64,000 bases of DNA from positions 1-64,000 of the forward strand of contig MEQL01000044.1 in assembly GCA_001770205.1 (NCBI GenBank), read 5' to 3'. Shown here one piece after another: positions 46,401 through 54,605 of this stretch (positions are counted from its first letter, which is position 1; each line of letters begins with the position of its first letter). Source of the stretch: Bdellovibrionales bacterium RIFOXYD12_FULL_39_22. Lineage in GTDB: Bacteria; Bdellovibrionota; Bacteriovoracia; Bacteriovoracales; Bacteriovoracaceae. The notes below the pieces were generated by a model, which saw only the letters and a program-made list of their open reading frames with translations, did not search any database and had not been told where the DNA came from. Both the position numbers and the translations under genes were made by a program.

Positions 46401-46582
46401 GATCGGACATCAATGATCACATAGTTGTTGGCACCATTTTTAACTATATCGAGAAAGGGGAGTAAATCTATTTGAGGGACTTTAGGGGCAATTTCTTTTA
46501 GCGAAACAGTTGAGAGGCATAACTGCTCAAGGAGAGCAGCAAGGTTAGCAACTTCTTGTGATTGATCATTTATCTTTTTCAT
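43424..46582 (-). CDS. Fusion of tRNA 2-selenouridine synthase (MnmH) and prolyl oligopeptidase (S9A)
   Basis: One open frame of 1052 residues coding two full proteins. The first about 375 residues are MnmH/SelU: a rhodanese domain with catalytic Cys133 in FCWRGGGRSRY and a P-loop GKTGCGKS at about 184-191. It converts 2-thiouridine to 2-selenouridine in tRNA anticodons. From about residue 389 a complete S9A prolyl oligopeptidase follows, starting DKYLWLEE, with a beta-propeller and a hydrolase domain. Its triad is Ser908 (WGGSNGGLLMG), Asp996 (TKDDRVHPGH) and His1027 (IDGGHAGH). The ATG at 46582 lacks a clear ribosome-binding site; the frame extends to a TTG at 46681. There is no linker or internal stop. 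Each half has near-normal length, so this is an in-frame concatenation. Confidence 0.85.
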   Translation of the reverse strand: MKKINDQSQEVANLAALLEQLCLSTVSLKEIAPKVPQIDLLPFLDIVKNGANNYVIIDVRSQREFSETPIPYAINIPILTDKERHDVGLIYSKVSKAKAINYAYHLATLKESDFLKQVARSSDNGKKKIIVFCWRGGGRSRYSTNLLQKNNFDAIQLAGGQKEFRRLVHHYMYETKFKIISLSGKTGCGKSEILEYLEENHPTFPVLHIERAAGHASSVFGEVRFKLKGIAMPINQQMFETNLFLQILPFKDRLPVFLSEKESKRIGKFSIPPAIFDALEEEHHILLECPLALRLARLEKEYFKNQEATAQVREQISYIAKRLGPARTNMLYAFIDNGEYQKFLDDMMVNYYDLNYKKTVKSPMATVDHLNTQKAVEQIMNVIKKQDDKYLWLEEVLSEDSISWVKEKNQTTLKPLTSHPEFAKLESDILKILESKEKIPYVYMNGEYLYNTWYDDEHTQGLLRRTTLEEYKKNNSNWETVIDFDQLSNIEKIKWVPKGFTISPNQKRALIYMSPGGCDANIIREFDLTKLQFVPDGLVLPKSKGSAVWLDDDTILISRDFGEGTLTASGYPRTIRRWKRNSTLSSAKTVFEISKNDTFAFQRSFYLPNNPEHKIILMRNIDFYHSEFFLFNEETSKTEQIDLPQMCDYLGHTLTSLFVTIKENWREFCQGDLLHYDFQTKTIELILRPAKNSSIHTTAISKNGIFVIINENIKGNLYFYTKSSSAWQSHHLKLPSEGSLEALTTDATNDNFFVMYSSFNTPPSYYFGTGVETFSVVKIQPAFFDYKNIEVHQYFVKSFDDTAIPYFLVHKKGLVFNGNTPTILYGYGGFEVSLCPEFSNVEGIAWLEKGGVYVLANIRGGGEYGPTWHQCALKENRYKTYEDFFAIAQDLFAKKITSPRHLGAWGGSNGGLLMGVCYTQRPDLFAAINCAVPLLDMRRYHKLLAGHSWIAEYGNPDDEKDGEYIRKISPYHCVEKDLPPNKKYPTIFLNTSTKDDRVHPGHARKFAAKLEELHHQFYYYENIDGGHAGHANLKQLAFKHALDYIFFWKELT

Positions 46583-46895
46583 TAGGTGATAATTTGTATC
46601 ATAGTTAAGGGGAAGACGGCCATAATTGAGAACAGATAGCTGGAACAATGTTAAGAGGGCCAAAGCTAGAGGCCCTAGCAAAGAAAAACGTCAGTCTAGG
46701 AAAGCAGAAATTATTTTCCTGTAAAAATTTCAAAAATATAGCTTCGATTGAAATTTTTGGTTATCATTCAAGTAGTAATTAACCGGGCCCGGCACACTCA
46801 AGTGATGAATACACTCAATAGTTCTGGGCCGATATCACTGATTGTATCGAGTTTTGAGACGATATTGTCAGTATAAAAAAAGGGAGGGGGGGGGG
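46583..46895. other. Divergent spacer with a GC palindrome, hairpin and G10 tract
   Basis: A 313-bp spacer (214 bp if the fusion starts at 46681). It holds a perfect 10-bp palindrome CCGGGCCCGG at 46783-46792, unusual in AT-rich DNA. An imperfect hairpin lies at 46837-46872: ACTGA-TTG-TATCG pairs with CGATA-TTG-TCAGT, leaving a symmetric TTG internal loop. A ten-G tract abuts the next ATG. Confidence 0.6.
46886..46895 (+). repeat. G10 tract between ribosome-binding site and start codon
   Basis: The sequence AGGGA followed by ten G runs directly into the ATG at 46896. The tract both supplies the Shine-Dalgarno bases and sets their distance to the ATG, so slippage would shift the spacing and the initiation rate. 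Confidence 0.9.
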
Positions 46896-47348
46896 ATGAA
46901 GCTTATTATTATTTTAAATTTTTTTGTTATTACGTTGCTGGGCTCAATTTTTAGTTTTGCGGCCCTAGGGGCCGATTCGGTCATTTGCAGAAACGATGAT
47001 GCTGAAGAACATGGAGATAATGCGTGTGATTACTACATGATTTCTGGAAGAACAGATGATTTTAGCGGTCTACAGCTATCAACTTACAATCAGACTGCCG
47101 GCCGTACCTGCTGGTTAGTAAATCTTTTTAGCGACGCAACAGTAGTTGATCTAAAGGATGATGTGATTAAGTTGGAAGGGGTTTCTTCTAGCTCGAATGG
47201 TTGGAATAGGTCTACATATACTTATGCTGATCTCAAGTTGGACATGACTACCGGCGAAGGGATATTGTTGACTAAGGAAGGTAAAAGGCCAGAGGTACTT
47301 ATGATGTCTTGGAAAGAAGAGCGTTTGTCAAATTGTCGACGAGAATAG
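46896..47348 (+). CDS. Small secreted protein of unknown function
   Basis: A 150-residue protein with a clear signal peptide (MKLIIILNFFVI start, cleavage near ALGADSV). The mature part of about 125 residues has four or five cysteines, including a CRNDD start and a final NCRRE, so disulfides are likely. I recognise no family. The start is the ATG right after the ten-G tract; the frame is open upstream to 46842, with codons GGG-GGG-GGG before it, but that extension would hide the signal peptide. The G tract suggests switchable expression. Confidence 0.7.
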   Translation: MKLIIILNFFVITLLGSIFSFAALGADSVICRNDDAEEHGDNACDYYMISGRTDDFSGLQLSTYNQTAGRTCWLVNLFSDATVVDLKDDVIKLEGVSSSSNGWNRSTYTYADLKLDMTTGEGILLTKEGKRPEVLMMSWKEERLSNCRRE

Positions 47349-47456
47349 ATATTTTGCTTAATTAATTGATGTTGGGTGGTCGGATCCTAATTTAATTGTT
47401 CCGGTTTCGATGGATCCTTTTCTTAAATAATTACACTAAAAAAAACAGAGCCTTGG

Positions 47457-47533
47457 TGGGTATTTAAACATCTCATTAAATACCCATTAAATACCCATTA
47501 TTTTGTTTGACGCTGCCAAAATCAACATATTAT
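47457..47533 (+). promoter_or_regulatory. Competing inverted/direct repeats and candidate promoter of gdhA
   Basis: TGGGTATTTA (47457-47466) can pair with either of two identical arms TAAATACCCA (47477-47486 and 47488-47497). The two copies lie 11 bp apart, about one helical turn. A TTGACG (47507-47512) and TATTAT (47528-47533) with a 15-bp spacer could be the -35 and -10 of gdhA just downstream. The repeats may be an operator, or the second pairing plus TTATTTTGTTT may end the upstream transcript. Confidence 0.55.
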
Positions 47534-47588
47534 CATTACCGGTATTCTTTTTTACTAACCGTAATAACTCTTACAAAAGGAAGGTTCT

Positions 47589-48872
47589 ATGGCCGGTTCA
47601 TTTAATCCGTTCGAAATGGCGCAGAAGCAATTTGATAAAGTTGCCAAGCAAATTGAAATTGATGATGCGACAAAAGATCTACTTCGCAATCCGATGCGTG
47701 AGTACCACTTCAACATTCCCGTAAAAATGGATGATGGTACAGTTAAAGTTTTTAGAGGATTTCGCGTTCAACATAATGACGCTCGAGGCCCAGGTAAGGG
47801 AGGAATTCGTTTTCATCCAGACGAAACCGTAGATACCGTGAGAGCACTATCTATGTGGATGACTTGGAAATGTTCACTTTTAGATCTTCCACTCGGAGGA
47901 AGTAAAGGTGGGGTTATTTGTGATCCACATAATCTTTCCAATCGTGAGCAAGAAAATATTTGCCGAGGATGGGTTCGACAAGTGGCGCGCAATATTGGGC
48001 CACTACAAGATGTTCCTGCTCCGGATATTATGACAAACGGTGCTCATATGTTGTGGATGCTAGATGAGTATGAAACGATTATGGGCGGAAAATTTCCAGG
48101 ACTCATTACTGGTAAACCTGTAGGCATGGGTGGATCTTTGGGAAGAACTGAGGCCACTGGATACGGCGTAGTTTACGTTGTGCGGGAAGCACTAAAAGAG
48201 TTAGGAATACAGGCCAATAAAACACAAGCTGCCTTCCAAGGTTTTGGAAATGTTTCTCAATATGCTATTAGAAAATATCAGGAATTAGGTGGTAAAGCTA
48301 TTTGTGTTTCTTCTTGGTCACAAGCTGATCAGAAGGCGTTTACGATTAAAAATAATGCCGGTATTGATGTTGATTCACTTCTATCTATCACTGATAGATT
48401 TGGTGGAATCAATCCACAAAAGGCCAAAGAACTTGGAAATGAGGTTCTTCCAGGAGATGCTTGGATTGAGCAAGATGTCGACATACTTTTCCCATGTGCC
48501 TTGGAAAATCAGATCACTGAAAAAAATGTTACCAAGATTAAATCGCGGGTACGTTTAATTGCAGAAGGTGCCAATGGCCCAACTACTCCAGAGGCCGATA
48601 AAGTAATTCATGAGAGAGGAATTTATTTGCTTCCAGATTTTCTGGCCAATGCTGGTGGAGTGACCTGCAGTTATTTTGAGCAAGTTCAATCTAATATGAA
48701 TTATTATTGGACTAAGGAAGAAGTTTTGGAAAAATTAGACCAGAAGATGACTCATGCTTATCATGAAGTGCATAAATTAGCACAAAAGCGTAAAGTCTAT
48801 ATGCGTGATGCTGCCTATATGATTGCTATTAATCGCGTAGCACAAGCATCGAAAGAGCGTGGCTGGGTTTAG
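47589..48872 (+). CDS. gdhA: Glutamate dehydrogenase (GdhA family)
   Basis: A 427-residue hexameric-type enzyme for reversible deamination of glutamate to 2-oxoglutarate and ammonia. Catalytic motifs are present: FRVQHNDARGPGKGGIRFHP, LPLGGSKGGV with the catalytic Lys, and the Rossmann loop AFQGFGNVSQYA. Length fits the small 50-kDa class, which is usually NAD-dependent. AAGGAAGG precedes the start. It would recycle glutamate made by transamination in the lysine pathway. Cofactor preference cannot be read with certainty. Confidence 0.95.
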   Translation: MAGSFNPFEMAQKQFDKVAKQIEIDDATKDLLRNPMREYHFNIPVKMDDGTVKVFRGFRVQHNDARGPGKGGIRFHPDETVDTVRALSMWMTWKCSLLDLPLGGSKGGVICDPHNLSNREQENICRGWVRQVARNIGPLQDVPAPDIMTNGAHMLWMLDEYETIMGGKFPGLITGKPVGMGGSLGRTEATGYGVVYVVREALKELGIQANKTQAAFQGFGNVSQYAIRKYQELGGKAICVSSWSQADQKAFTIKNNAGIDVDSLLSITDRFGGINPQKAKELGNEVLPGDAWIEQDVDILFPCALENQITEKNVTKIKSRVRLIAEGANGPTTPEADKVIHERGIYLLPDFLANAGGVTCSYFEQVQSNMNYYWTKEEVLEKLDQKMTHAYHEVHKLAQKRKVYMRDAAYMIAINRVAQASKERGWV

Positions 48873-48888
48873 TTAATTGCGAAGTCGT

Positions 48889-48926
48889 TGAGGGGAGGGG
48901 GAGGATACTCCTTCCTCCCATTTTGT
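48889..48926 (+). terminator. Terminator after gdhA
   Basis: A G-rich arm GGGAGG(GGGAGG) pairs with CCTTCCTCCC around a short loop, followed by ATTTTG. It lies just after the gdhA stop and before the convergent response-regulator gene. Confidence 0.6.
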
Positions 48927-48938
48927 ATTAAGGAACTC

Positions 48939-49361
48939 TTATCTGCTAAATGGTGAAAAGATTTTGTTCCAGTGGTCTAGCTGGTAGATGCAGTTATCCA
49001 TCACTTCTTTTAGTATTTTTGCATCAAATGGTTTTAGCAATAGAAAGCGAGCGTCATCGTAGTAGGCCGAAGAGGCCAAAGAGAAAGATTTATCTCCTGT
49101 CGCAAAAATTAAAAACGGTTTTTTATCTTTAATTTCAAAATATTTGATCAGAGTATCTCCTGATTTTTTTGGCATATGGATATCGGTAATTAAAACACTA
49201 ATATCTTTTTCAGAAAAAATTTTGGCCGCTTGATCGGGGTCTTGGTAGCTATGGATAGTGATTACTTCTTTAGGAAAAAGGTGTTCAAGTATTTGAGTCG
49301 TAGAATCTAAGACTATTTCGTCGTCATCAATTAGCACAATGTTATAGGGGCGATGATTCAT
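48939..49361 (-). CDS. Response regulator, single receiver domain
   Basis: A 140-residue receiver: acidic pocket LIDDDEIVL, phospho-acceptor Asp60 in ITDIHMPKKSG, conserved Lys in LLKPFD. No output domain. I start it at ATG 49361 behind AAGGAG; an upstream in-frame start at 49379 lacks a ribosome-binding site. It lies between gdhA and the 1650-residue protein, divergent from the latter, so it may be its regulator or act as a stand-alone signal carrier. That link is inference. Confidence 0.87.
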   Translation of the reverse strand: MNHRPYNIVLIDDDEIVLDSTTQILEHLFPKEVITIHSYQDPDQAAKIFSEKDISVLITDIHMPKKSGDTLIKYFEIKDKKPFLIFATGDKSFSLASSAYYDDARFLLLKPFDAKILKEVMDNCIYQLDHWNKIFSPFSR

Positions 49362-49520
49362 GCGAAGACTCCTTGTCACGGTAGTGTTAATTATATAGCG
49401 GTAAAGAAAATCTAATCAATAGGAAAAAAGAAGAATATATATTAACGAAATAAATCGGGTATAAAAAATTGCATATATTTAATTTGCATTTGTTTAATAA
49501 GGAATTATGATTGTCTTGTT

Positions 49521-52500
49521 ATGACACACTCTTCTCACAGTGATATCCCAAAATTTTCGGATAATTTTTTTAATTCGCAGGAGTTATTTTGTCGTATTGG
49601 ACAGGGAGCGATTGGTGGGAAGGCCGCCGGCCTTTTCAATGTAAAGAGCTCCTTTGTAGAACGCGCCAGTGGATATAAAAACTCAACAGTTTCTTTGCAT
49701 TTCCCGAAGACGGCAGTAATAACAACTGACTTTTTTGATCTTTTTTTAAAAGAAAACAATTTGTACAAGGTGGCATATTCAAATACCTCAGATAGCTATA
49801 TTGCTCATGAATTTCAAAGGGCCGGTTTGCATCCGAAGTTGGTGGAGGCCCTAAAATCGATAGTTAGACAGACCAGCGTACCACTGGCAATTCGCTCTTC
49901 ATCGATCAGTGAAGATGCGACGGATCGTCCATTCGCGGGCGTCTTTAATACTAAGATGATTCCGAATAATCCTAAGGATGATGAGCGATTTAAAAAGTTA
50001 TTAGAGGCCATCAAATTTGTCTATGCTTCAACTTTTTTTAAAAGGGCCAAGGATTATTATCAAGCACTAAAACGAGAAGCTAGTGATGAAAAAATGGCGG
50101 TGATTATTCAACCTTGTGTTGGTAATAGTTATGGCGATTATTTTTATCCAGAAATTTCAGGAGTGGTGCGCTCGAGTAATTTTTATCCCACGGGAAGTCT
50201 ACGGCCATCAGACGGGGTGGCAAATTTGGCCTTTGGATTGGGCAAAACTATTGTTGATGGTGGAATCGCTTGGATCTATTCTCCGCAAATTCCTTCCGCC
50301 CCGGCACCCTTTAATTCTACAAAGGAGTTGCTAGATAACACCCAGACAAAATTTTGGGCCATAAATTTATTTCAGCATCAAGAATATAATCCTAGTTCGG
50401 AGACGGAGTTTATTGTCAATGAAGATATTATTGATGCAGGAGACAATGATCTCTTTCCTATTTTGGCCTCGACTTATGACACTATGTCGGACAGAGTGGT
50501 GATGGGGACTCCTATCGATGGGCCTCGAGTGATTGATTTTGCTCCTATTTTAAAATTAGAAATGGTGCGACTAAATGAAGCGATTAAAGCAGTTATGGGA
50601 ATTTGCGAAGAGCGACTTAATTCGTCGGTGGAGATTGAGTTTGCTGTAGAGTTTGATAAAAACAAAAAAAATCATGCTCGTTTTTATCTGTTACAGGTGC
50701 GCCAAATGTCTCTTTCTTTTGAGACGATAGCAGTGGAAGAGAGTGAGTTATATGATGGAAATAATCTGGTGGCCTCGCGTACGGTGCATGGCAATGGACT
50801 TATAAGTGATATTTGTGATGTGGTCTACGTGCGGCCAGACAAGTTTGATCTCAAATATACTCAACAAATTGCCAAAGAATTAGAGTCGATAAATAGTGAT
50901 TTTATTAAAGAGAGGAAAAAATATCTTTTGATTGGACTGGGACGTTGGGGAAGTTCTGATCCATTACTGGGAATTCCGGTTAAGTGGGCGCAGATTTCGC
51001 AGGCCCGAGCTATTGTTGAAACTACTCAGCCTGGTATGTTTGTAGAGATGAGTCAGGGGACACATTTTTTTCATAATATAACAAGTTCTCACGTTTTTTA
51101 TTTTTCGGTGGAGTATTTTGATAAGTATAAAATCGATTGGGATTGGCTGGATCATCGAGTGGAGATTACTGAAACTCAATTTGTCAAACATGTGTCACTA
51201 GATAGGCCGCTGTATATTAAAGTTGATGGCCGGACCCAACGAGGAGTAATACAGAAATTTTTCATTGATAGGACTATTAAAGAAAAAGATGAGATCTCTC
51301 AAAAAGAACGGCGCAAGGAATTAAAGTGTATTTATGAAGTAGAAAAGCTTTTAGGGCCAAGCTCAAAATCGATGGATGAGGTGTTGGCCAAAGTGGCAGA
51401 GGCGATGCGCAGTGGTTGGATGTATCCAGAAGAGTGTGTTGTCCAAATTAATTATCAGAATATGCAAATAGGGAGTAGCAATTTTTGCAGTACTTCTTGG
51501 TGTTTACAAAATGAACTAGTGGCCTCAGGGCGTAAAGTTGGAGAGATAAAAGTTTGTTATCTAAAAGAACTTCCGGCCACCGATGTTGGGCCGTTTTTAA
51601 ATGAGGAAGTTAAGCTACTAGAAAATATTGGCAATTTATTGGCCGCCTATTTAGATAAATATGAAGGCGTTGCGGGTGATGATAAACAGAAAAAAGGGGC
51701 AAAAACGGCCAATTGGAAAATGGCCTTGGAGATGATTTCAAAAAGTGACGCAAAGTTATTGATGCTAGTAACCAAAAAGATGCTCTATCAGCTTTGTCTT
51801 AGTAATAATGCCAAGGCACAGGCCTTGCTAGAACAATTTGATAAAGATGCCGAAGAGAAAAGTAATGAAAGTTTTGGAGATGCTAATGTTCCACTGAAAA
51901 AAAAGGGCCATTTTGATGTAATAGATTTACGCGATGAGATCTTTGAAATTGCCACCAGTTTTTTTTCGGATCATGAAATTTTTTCCTTCTTAGATGCTTG
52001 GAGTCAGCAGCATAATGCTAATTTTTTAGTGGATATTTTAAGTAACCAACAGTCTTCAATGTCTGATATTATTAACGCCATTTCTCGCTATTTGCATATT
52101 TATCAAAATACCAAAAATCTTCCCGGGCCTACTAAAAGACAATTGCTTGTTTCTCTGATTGGCCGATTTATTACCACTAGTCCGGAATATATTCGAGTGG
52201 CCAAAAACTTTTTTGAAATTGAAGATTTTTTAGAGATACTTCATTTTGTAATAACTCCTACTCGTGGACATGGAACTATTGGCGGTAAAGGTGCTGGTAT
52301 GTTCTTGGCCTATAAAATTTTAAGTAAAGAGAGTAGTGGTGATTTTGGGACGCTAAAAATTCCAAAAACTTGGTATCTTTCTACGGATGCTTTTGACAAT
52401 TTTATTCACCACAATAATTTAGGTGATCTCTTTGAGCAAAAATATCGCCCAATTGATCAGATCAGACAGGAACATCCGCATATTGTTCAACTCTTTAAAA

Positions 52501-54473
52501 GTTCACCTTTTTCTAGCGATATTATCAAAGGATTGACAAAGGCCTTAGAAGATTTAGGCGACCTTCCTCTTGTTGTTAGGAGTTCTTCTATTTTAGAAGA
52601 TAGTTTTACCGCCTCCTTTGCCGGAAAATATAAGAGTCTTTTTTTGGCCAATCAGGGAAGTCGAGACCAGCGCCTGTCAGCACTGATGGATGCTATTGCA
52701 GAGATCTATGCTTCAACATTTGCACCAGATCCAATCTCTTATCGCAGCGAACGCAATCTCTTAGATGTAAAAGAGTCGATGGGAATTATGATTCAAGCGG
52801 TGGTCGGCCAGAAAGTACATGATTATTACTTCCCCTCTTTGGCCGGAGTAATGTTTTCGAATAATGAATTTCGTTGGTCTAAGCGCATCAAAAGAGATGA
52901 TGGCCTATTGCGAATTGTACCAGGCCTTGGTACTAGGGCCGTAGATCGGGTTAGCGATGATTATCCAATCCTCATAGCTCCTGGACAACCAGGGTTACGC
53001 GTTAATATTTCGGTGGAAGAGGTGGCGCGTTATTCTCCTAAAAAGATTGATTTGATTAATCTAAAAAAGGGGACCTTTGAGACGCATGATGTTTATAAAA
53101 TTTTAAAAGAACTAGGTTATGACTATCCTAAACTTAAACAAATTGTCTCAATCTACGATCGAACTCGCATCTATCGTCCGGCGGGAGTAGATTTGGATAT
53201 TGAAAATAGAGAGATGGTGGTAACTTTTGAAGGACTGTTTTCAGATACCAACTTTATTGCGCAAATGAAGCAATATATTAATCAGTTAAAAGAAGTTTTT
53301 GAGTTTCCAGTGGATGTTGAATTTGCTCATGATGGGAATGATTTTTATCTGTTGCAATGTCGGCCACAAATAAATGGCCAAGACAGTAGGTCGATCCCCA
53401 TTCCTAAAAATATTTCAAAGGAGCGCACACTATTTTCCGCCAATAAATTTATCTCTAACGGAGCGATTCCAGATATAACTCATATCGTCTATGTTGATCC
53501 GCAGTCCTATTCCAAAGTGGCCAGCATTGATGATTTAATTCGGGTAGGAGAGGCGATTGGACTATTAAATAAAATTTTGCCGAAGCGCCGATTTATACTA
53601 ATGGGGCCTGGGCGCTGGGGAAGTCGAGGTGATATTAAGTTGGGAGTACGTACTTCTTATTCTGATCTTAACAATACGGCCGTGCTTATTGAGATCGCCA
53701 GGAAGAAAGGAAATTATACTCCAGAGTTATCTTTTGGAACGCACTTTTTTCAGGATTTGGTCGAGTCCTCCATTCGCTATATTCCTCTTTATCCGGATGA
53801 TGAAGAAGTTGATTTTAATAATGATTTTTTTCAAAATGCCACCAACCTTTTGGCCGATTTGGCCCCCAATTATCAGGATCTGAGTGCAGTTGTTAGAGTT
53901 ATTGATGTTGGCCAAAACAGCGAAGGAAAAATTTTACGAATAGTAATGAGTTCAGAAGAAGATAGGGCCTTAGGTTTTTTAACTTACGCAGATGATTTAA
54001 CCGGACACATGGAGGAAGCACCTCCTTCTCCTGCGGGGCCGCCGATATCTGCCAGTAATTTCTCCACCTCCACGGTTTTTAACGTGGCCAAGGGTAATAT
54101 TTATGAGCGTAGCAGATGGAATTGGCGCATGTATATGGCCTTGGAGCTTTCTAAGCAATTAGATCGAGAACGTTTTGGAGTAGTTGATCTATATCTAATT
54201 GGAAGTGTGAAAACGGAAACGTTTGATGCGGAAAGCGATATTGATTTATTAGTTCATTTTGCGGGAGATGAACATCAACTTTGCTCACTATCTCATTGGT
54301 TGGAGGGATGGAGTCGTTGTCTGGGAGTGATGAATTATCTCTATTCTGGATATCGCCGTGAAGAGCTTTTAGATGTCAAGATTGTGACCGATGCTAATAT
54401 TGAAGAGAAGTATAAATATGCAGTTAAAATTGGGGCGGCAACTGATTCGGCCTTAAAGTTAGGGGGTAAATAG
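49521..54473 (+). CDS. Giant protein with two PPDK_N-like halves, GAF-like domain and C-terminal nucleotidyltransferase
   Basis: A 1650-residue cytoplasmic protein. Residues about 25-400 and 915-1290 are each PPDK_N (pyruvate-phosphate dikinase, ATP-grasp) domains with GGKGAG-type loops (IGGKAAG, IGGKGAG), the LAIRSSSISED/LVVRSSSILED block and the LLQVRQ/LLQCRPQ end. Each is followed by a matching module: GRWGSSD at about 474 and GRWGSRGD at 1364, then GTHFF at 513 and 1406. Between the halves, residues 614-715 look like a GAF domain ending PFLNEEVKLL. Residues 1535-1640 form a minimal nucleotidyltransferase with GS at 1561 and SDIDLL at 1572-1577. The phospho-His swivel and PEP-binding barrel of PEP synthase or PPDK are absent, so ordinary PEP chemistry is unlikely. 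Function unknown. Confidence 0.85.
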   Translation: MTHSSHSDIPKFSDNFFNSQELFCRIGQGAIGGKAAGLFNVKSSFVERASGYKNSTVSLHFPKTAVITTDFFDLFLKENNLYKVAYSNTSDSYIAHEFQRAGLHPKLVEALKSIVRQTSVPLAIRSSSISEDATDRPFAGVFNTKMIPNNPKDDERFKKLLEAIKFVYASTFFKRAKDYYQALKREASDEKMAVIIQPCVGNSYGDYFYPEISGVVRSSNFYPTGSLRPSDGVANLAFGLGKTIVDGGIAWIYSPQIPSAPAPFNSTKELLDNTQTKFWAINLFQHQEYNPSSETEFIVNEDIIDAGDNDLFPILASTYDTMSDRVVMGTPIDGPRVIDFAPILKLEMVRLNEAIKAVMGICEERLNSSVEIEFAVEFDKNKKNHARFYLLQVRQMSLSFETIAVEESELYDGNNLVASRTVHGNGLISDICDVVYVRPDKFDLKYTQQIAKELESINSDFIKERKKYLLIGLGRWGSSDPLLGIPVKWAQISQARAIVETTQPGMFVEMSQGTHFFHNITSSHVFYFSVEYFDKYKIDWDWLDHRVEITETQFVKHVSLDRPLYIKVDGRTQRGVIQKFFIDRTIKEKDEISQKERRKELKCIYEVEKLLGPSSKSMDEVLAKVAEAMRSGWMYPEECVVQINYQNMQIGSSNFCSTSWCLQNELVASGRKVGEIKVCYLKELPATDVGPFLNEEVKLLENIGNLLAAYLDKYEGVAGDDKQKKGAKTANWKMALEMISKSDAKLLMLVTKKMLYQLCLSNNAKAQALLEQFDKDAEEKSNESFGDANVPLKKKGHFDVIDLRDEIFEIATSFFSDHEIFSFLDAWSQQHNANFLVDILSNQQSSMSDIINAISRYLHIYQNTKNLPGPTKRQLLVSLIGRFITTSPEYIRVAKNFFEIEDFLEILHFVITPTRGHGTIGGKGAGMFLAYKILSKESSGDFGTLKIPKTWYLSTDAFDNFIHHNNLGDLFEQKYRPIDQIRQEHPHIVQLFKSSPFSSDIIKGLTKALEDLGDLPLVVRSSSILEDSFTASFAGKYKSLFLANQGSRDQRLSALMDAIAEIYASTFAPDPISYRSERNLLDVKESMGIMIQAVVGQKVHDYYFPSLAGVMFSNNEFRWSKRIKRDDGLLRIVPGLGTRAVDRVSDDYPILIAPGQPGLRVNISVEEVARYSPKKIDLINLKKGTFETHDVYKILKELGYDYPKLKQIVSIYDRTRIYRPAGVDLDIENREMVVTFEGLFSDTNFIAQMKQYINQLKEVFEFPVDVEFAHDGNDFYLLQCRPQINGQDSRSIPIPKNISKERTLFSANKFISNGAIPDITHIVYVDPQSYSKVASIDDLIRVGEAIGLLNKILPKRRFILMGPGRWGSRGDIKLGVRTSYSDLNNTAVLIEIARKKGNYTPELSFGTHFFQDLVESSIRYIPLYPDDEEVDFNNDFFQNATNLLADLAPNYQDLSAVVRVIDVGQNSEGKILRIVMSSEEDRALGFLTYADDLTGHMEEAPPSPAGPPISASNFSTSTVFNVAKGNIYERSRWNWRMYMALELSKQLDRERFGVVDLYLIGSVKTETFDAESDIDLLVHFAGDEHQLCSLSHWLEGWSRCLGVMNYLYSGYRREELLDVKIVTDANIEEKYKYAVKIGAATDSALKLGGK

Positions 54474-54605
54474 CTTACGGTTGTTTGATAAATCTACTTA
54501 ATCTGGCGTTGTATAATTTACAAAATTATTCTATTTAGTTGCATTGAGTCTAAAGTTTTAGTACTTTTCACTTCACAAAATTAACCACCGAAGGAGGATG
54601 GCATT

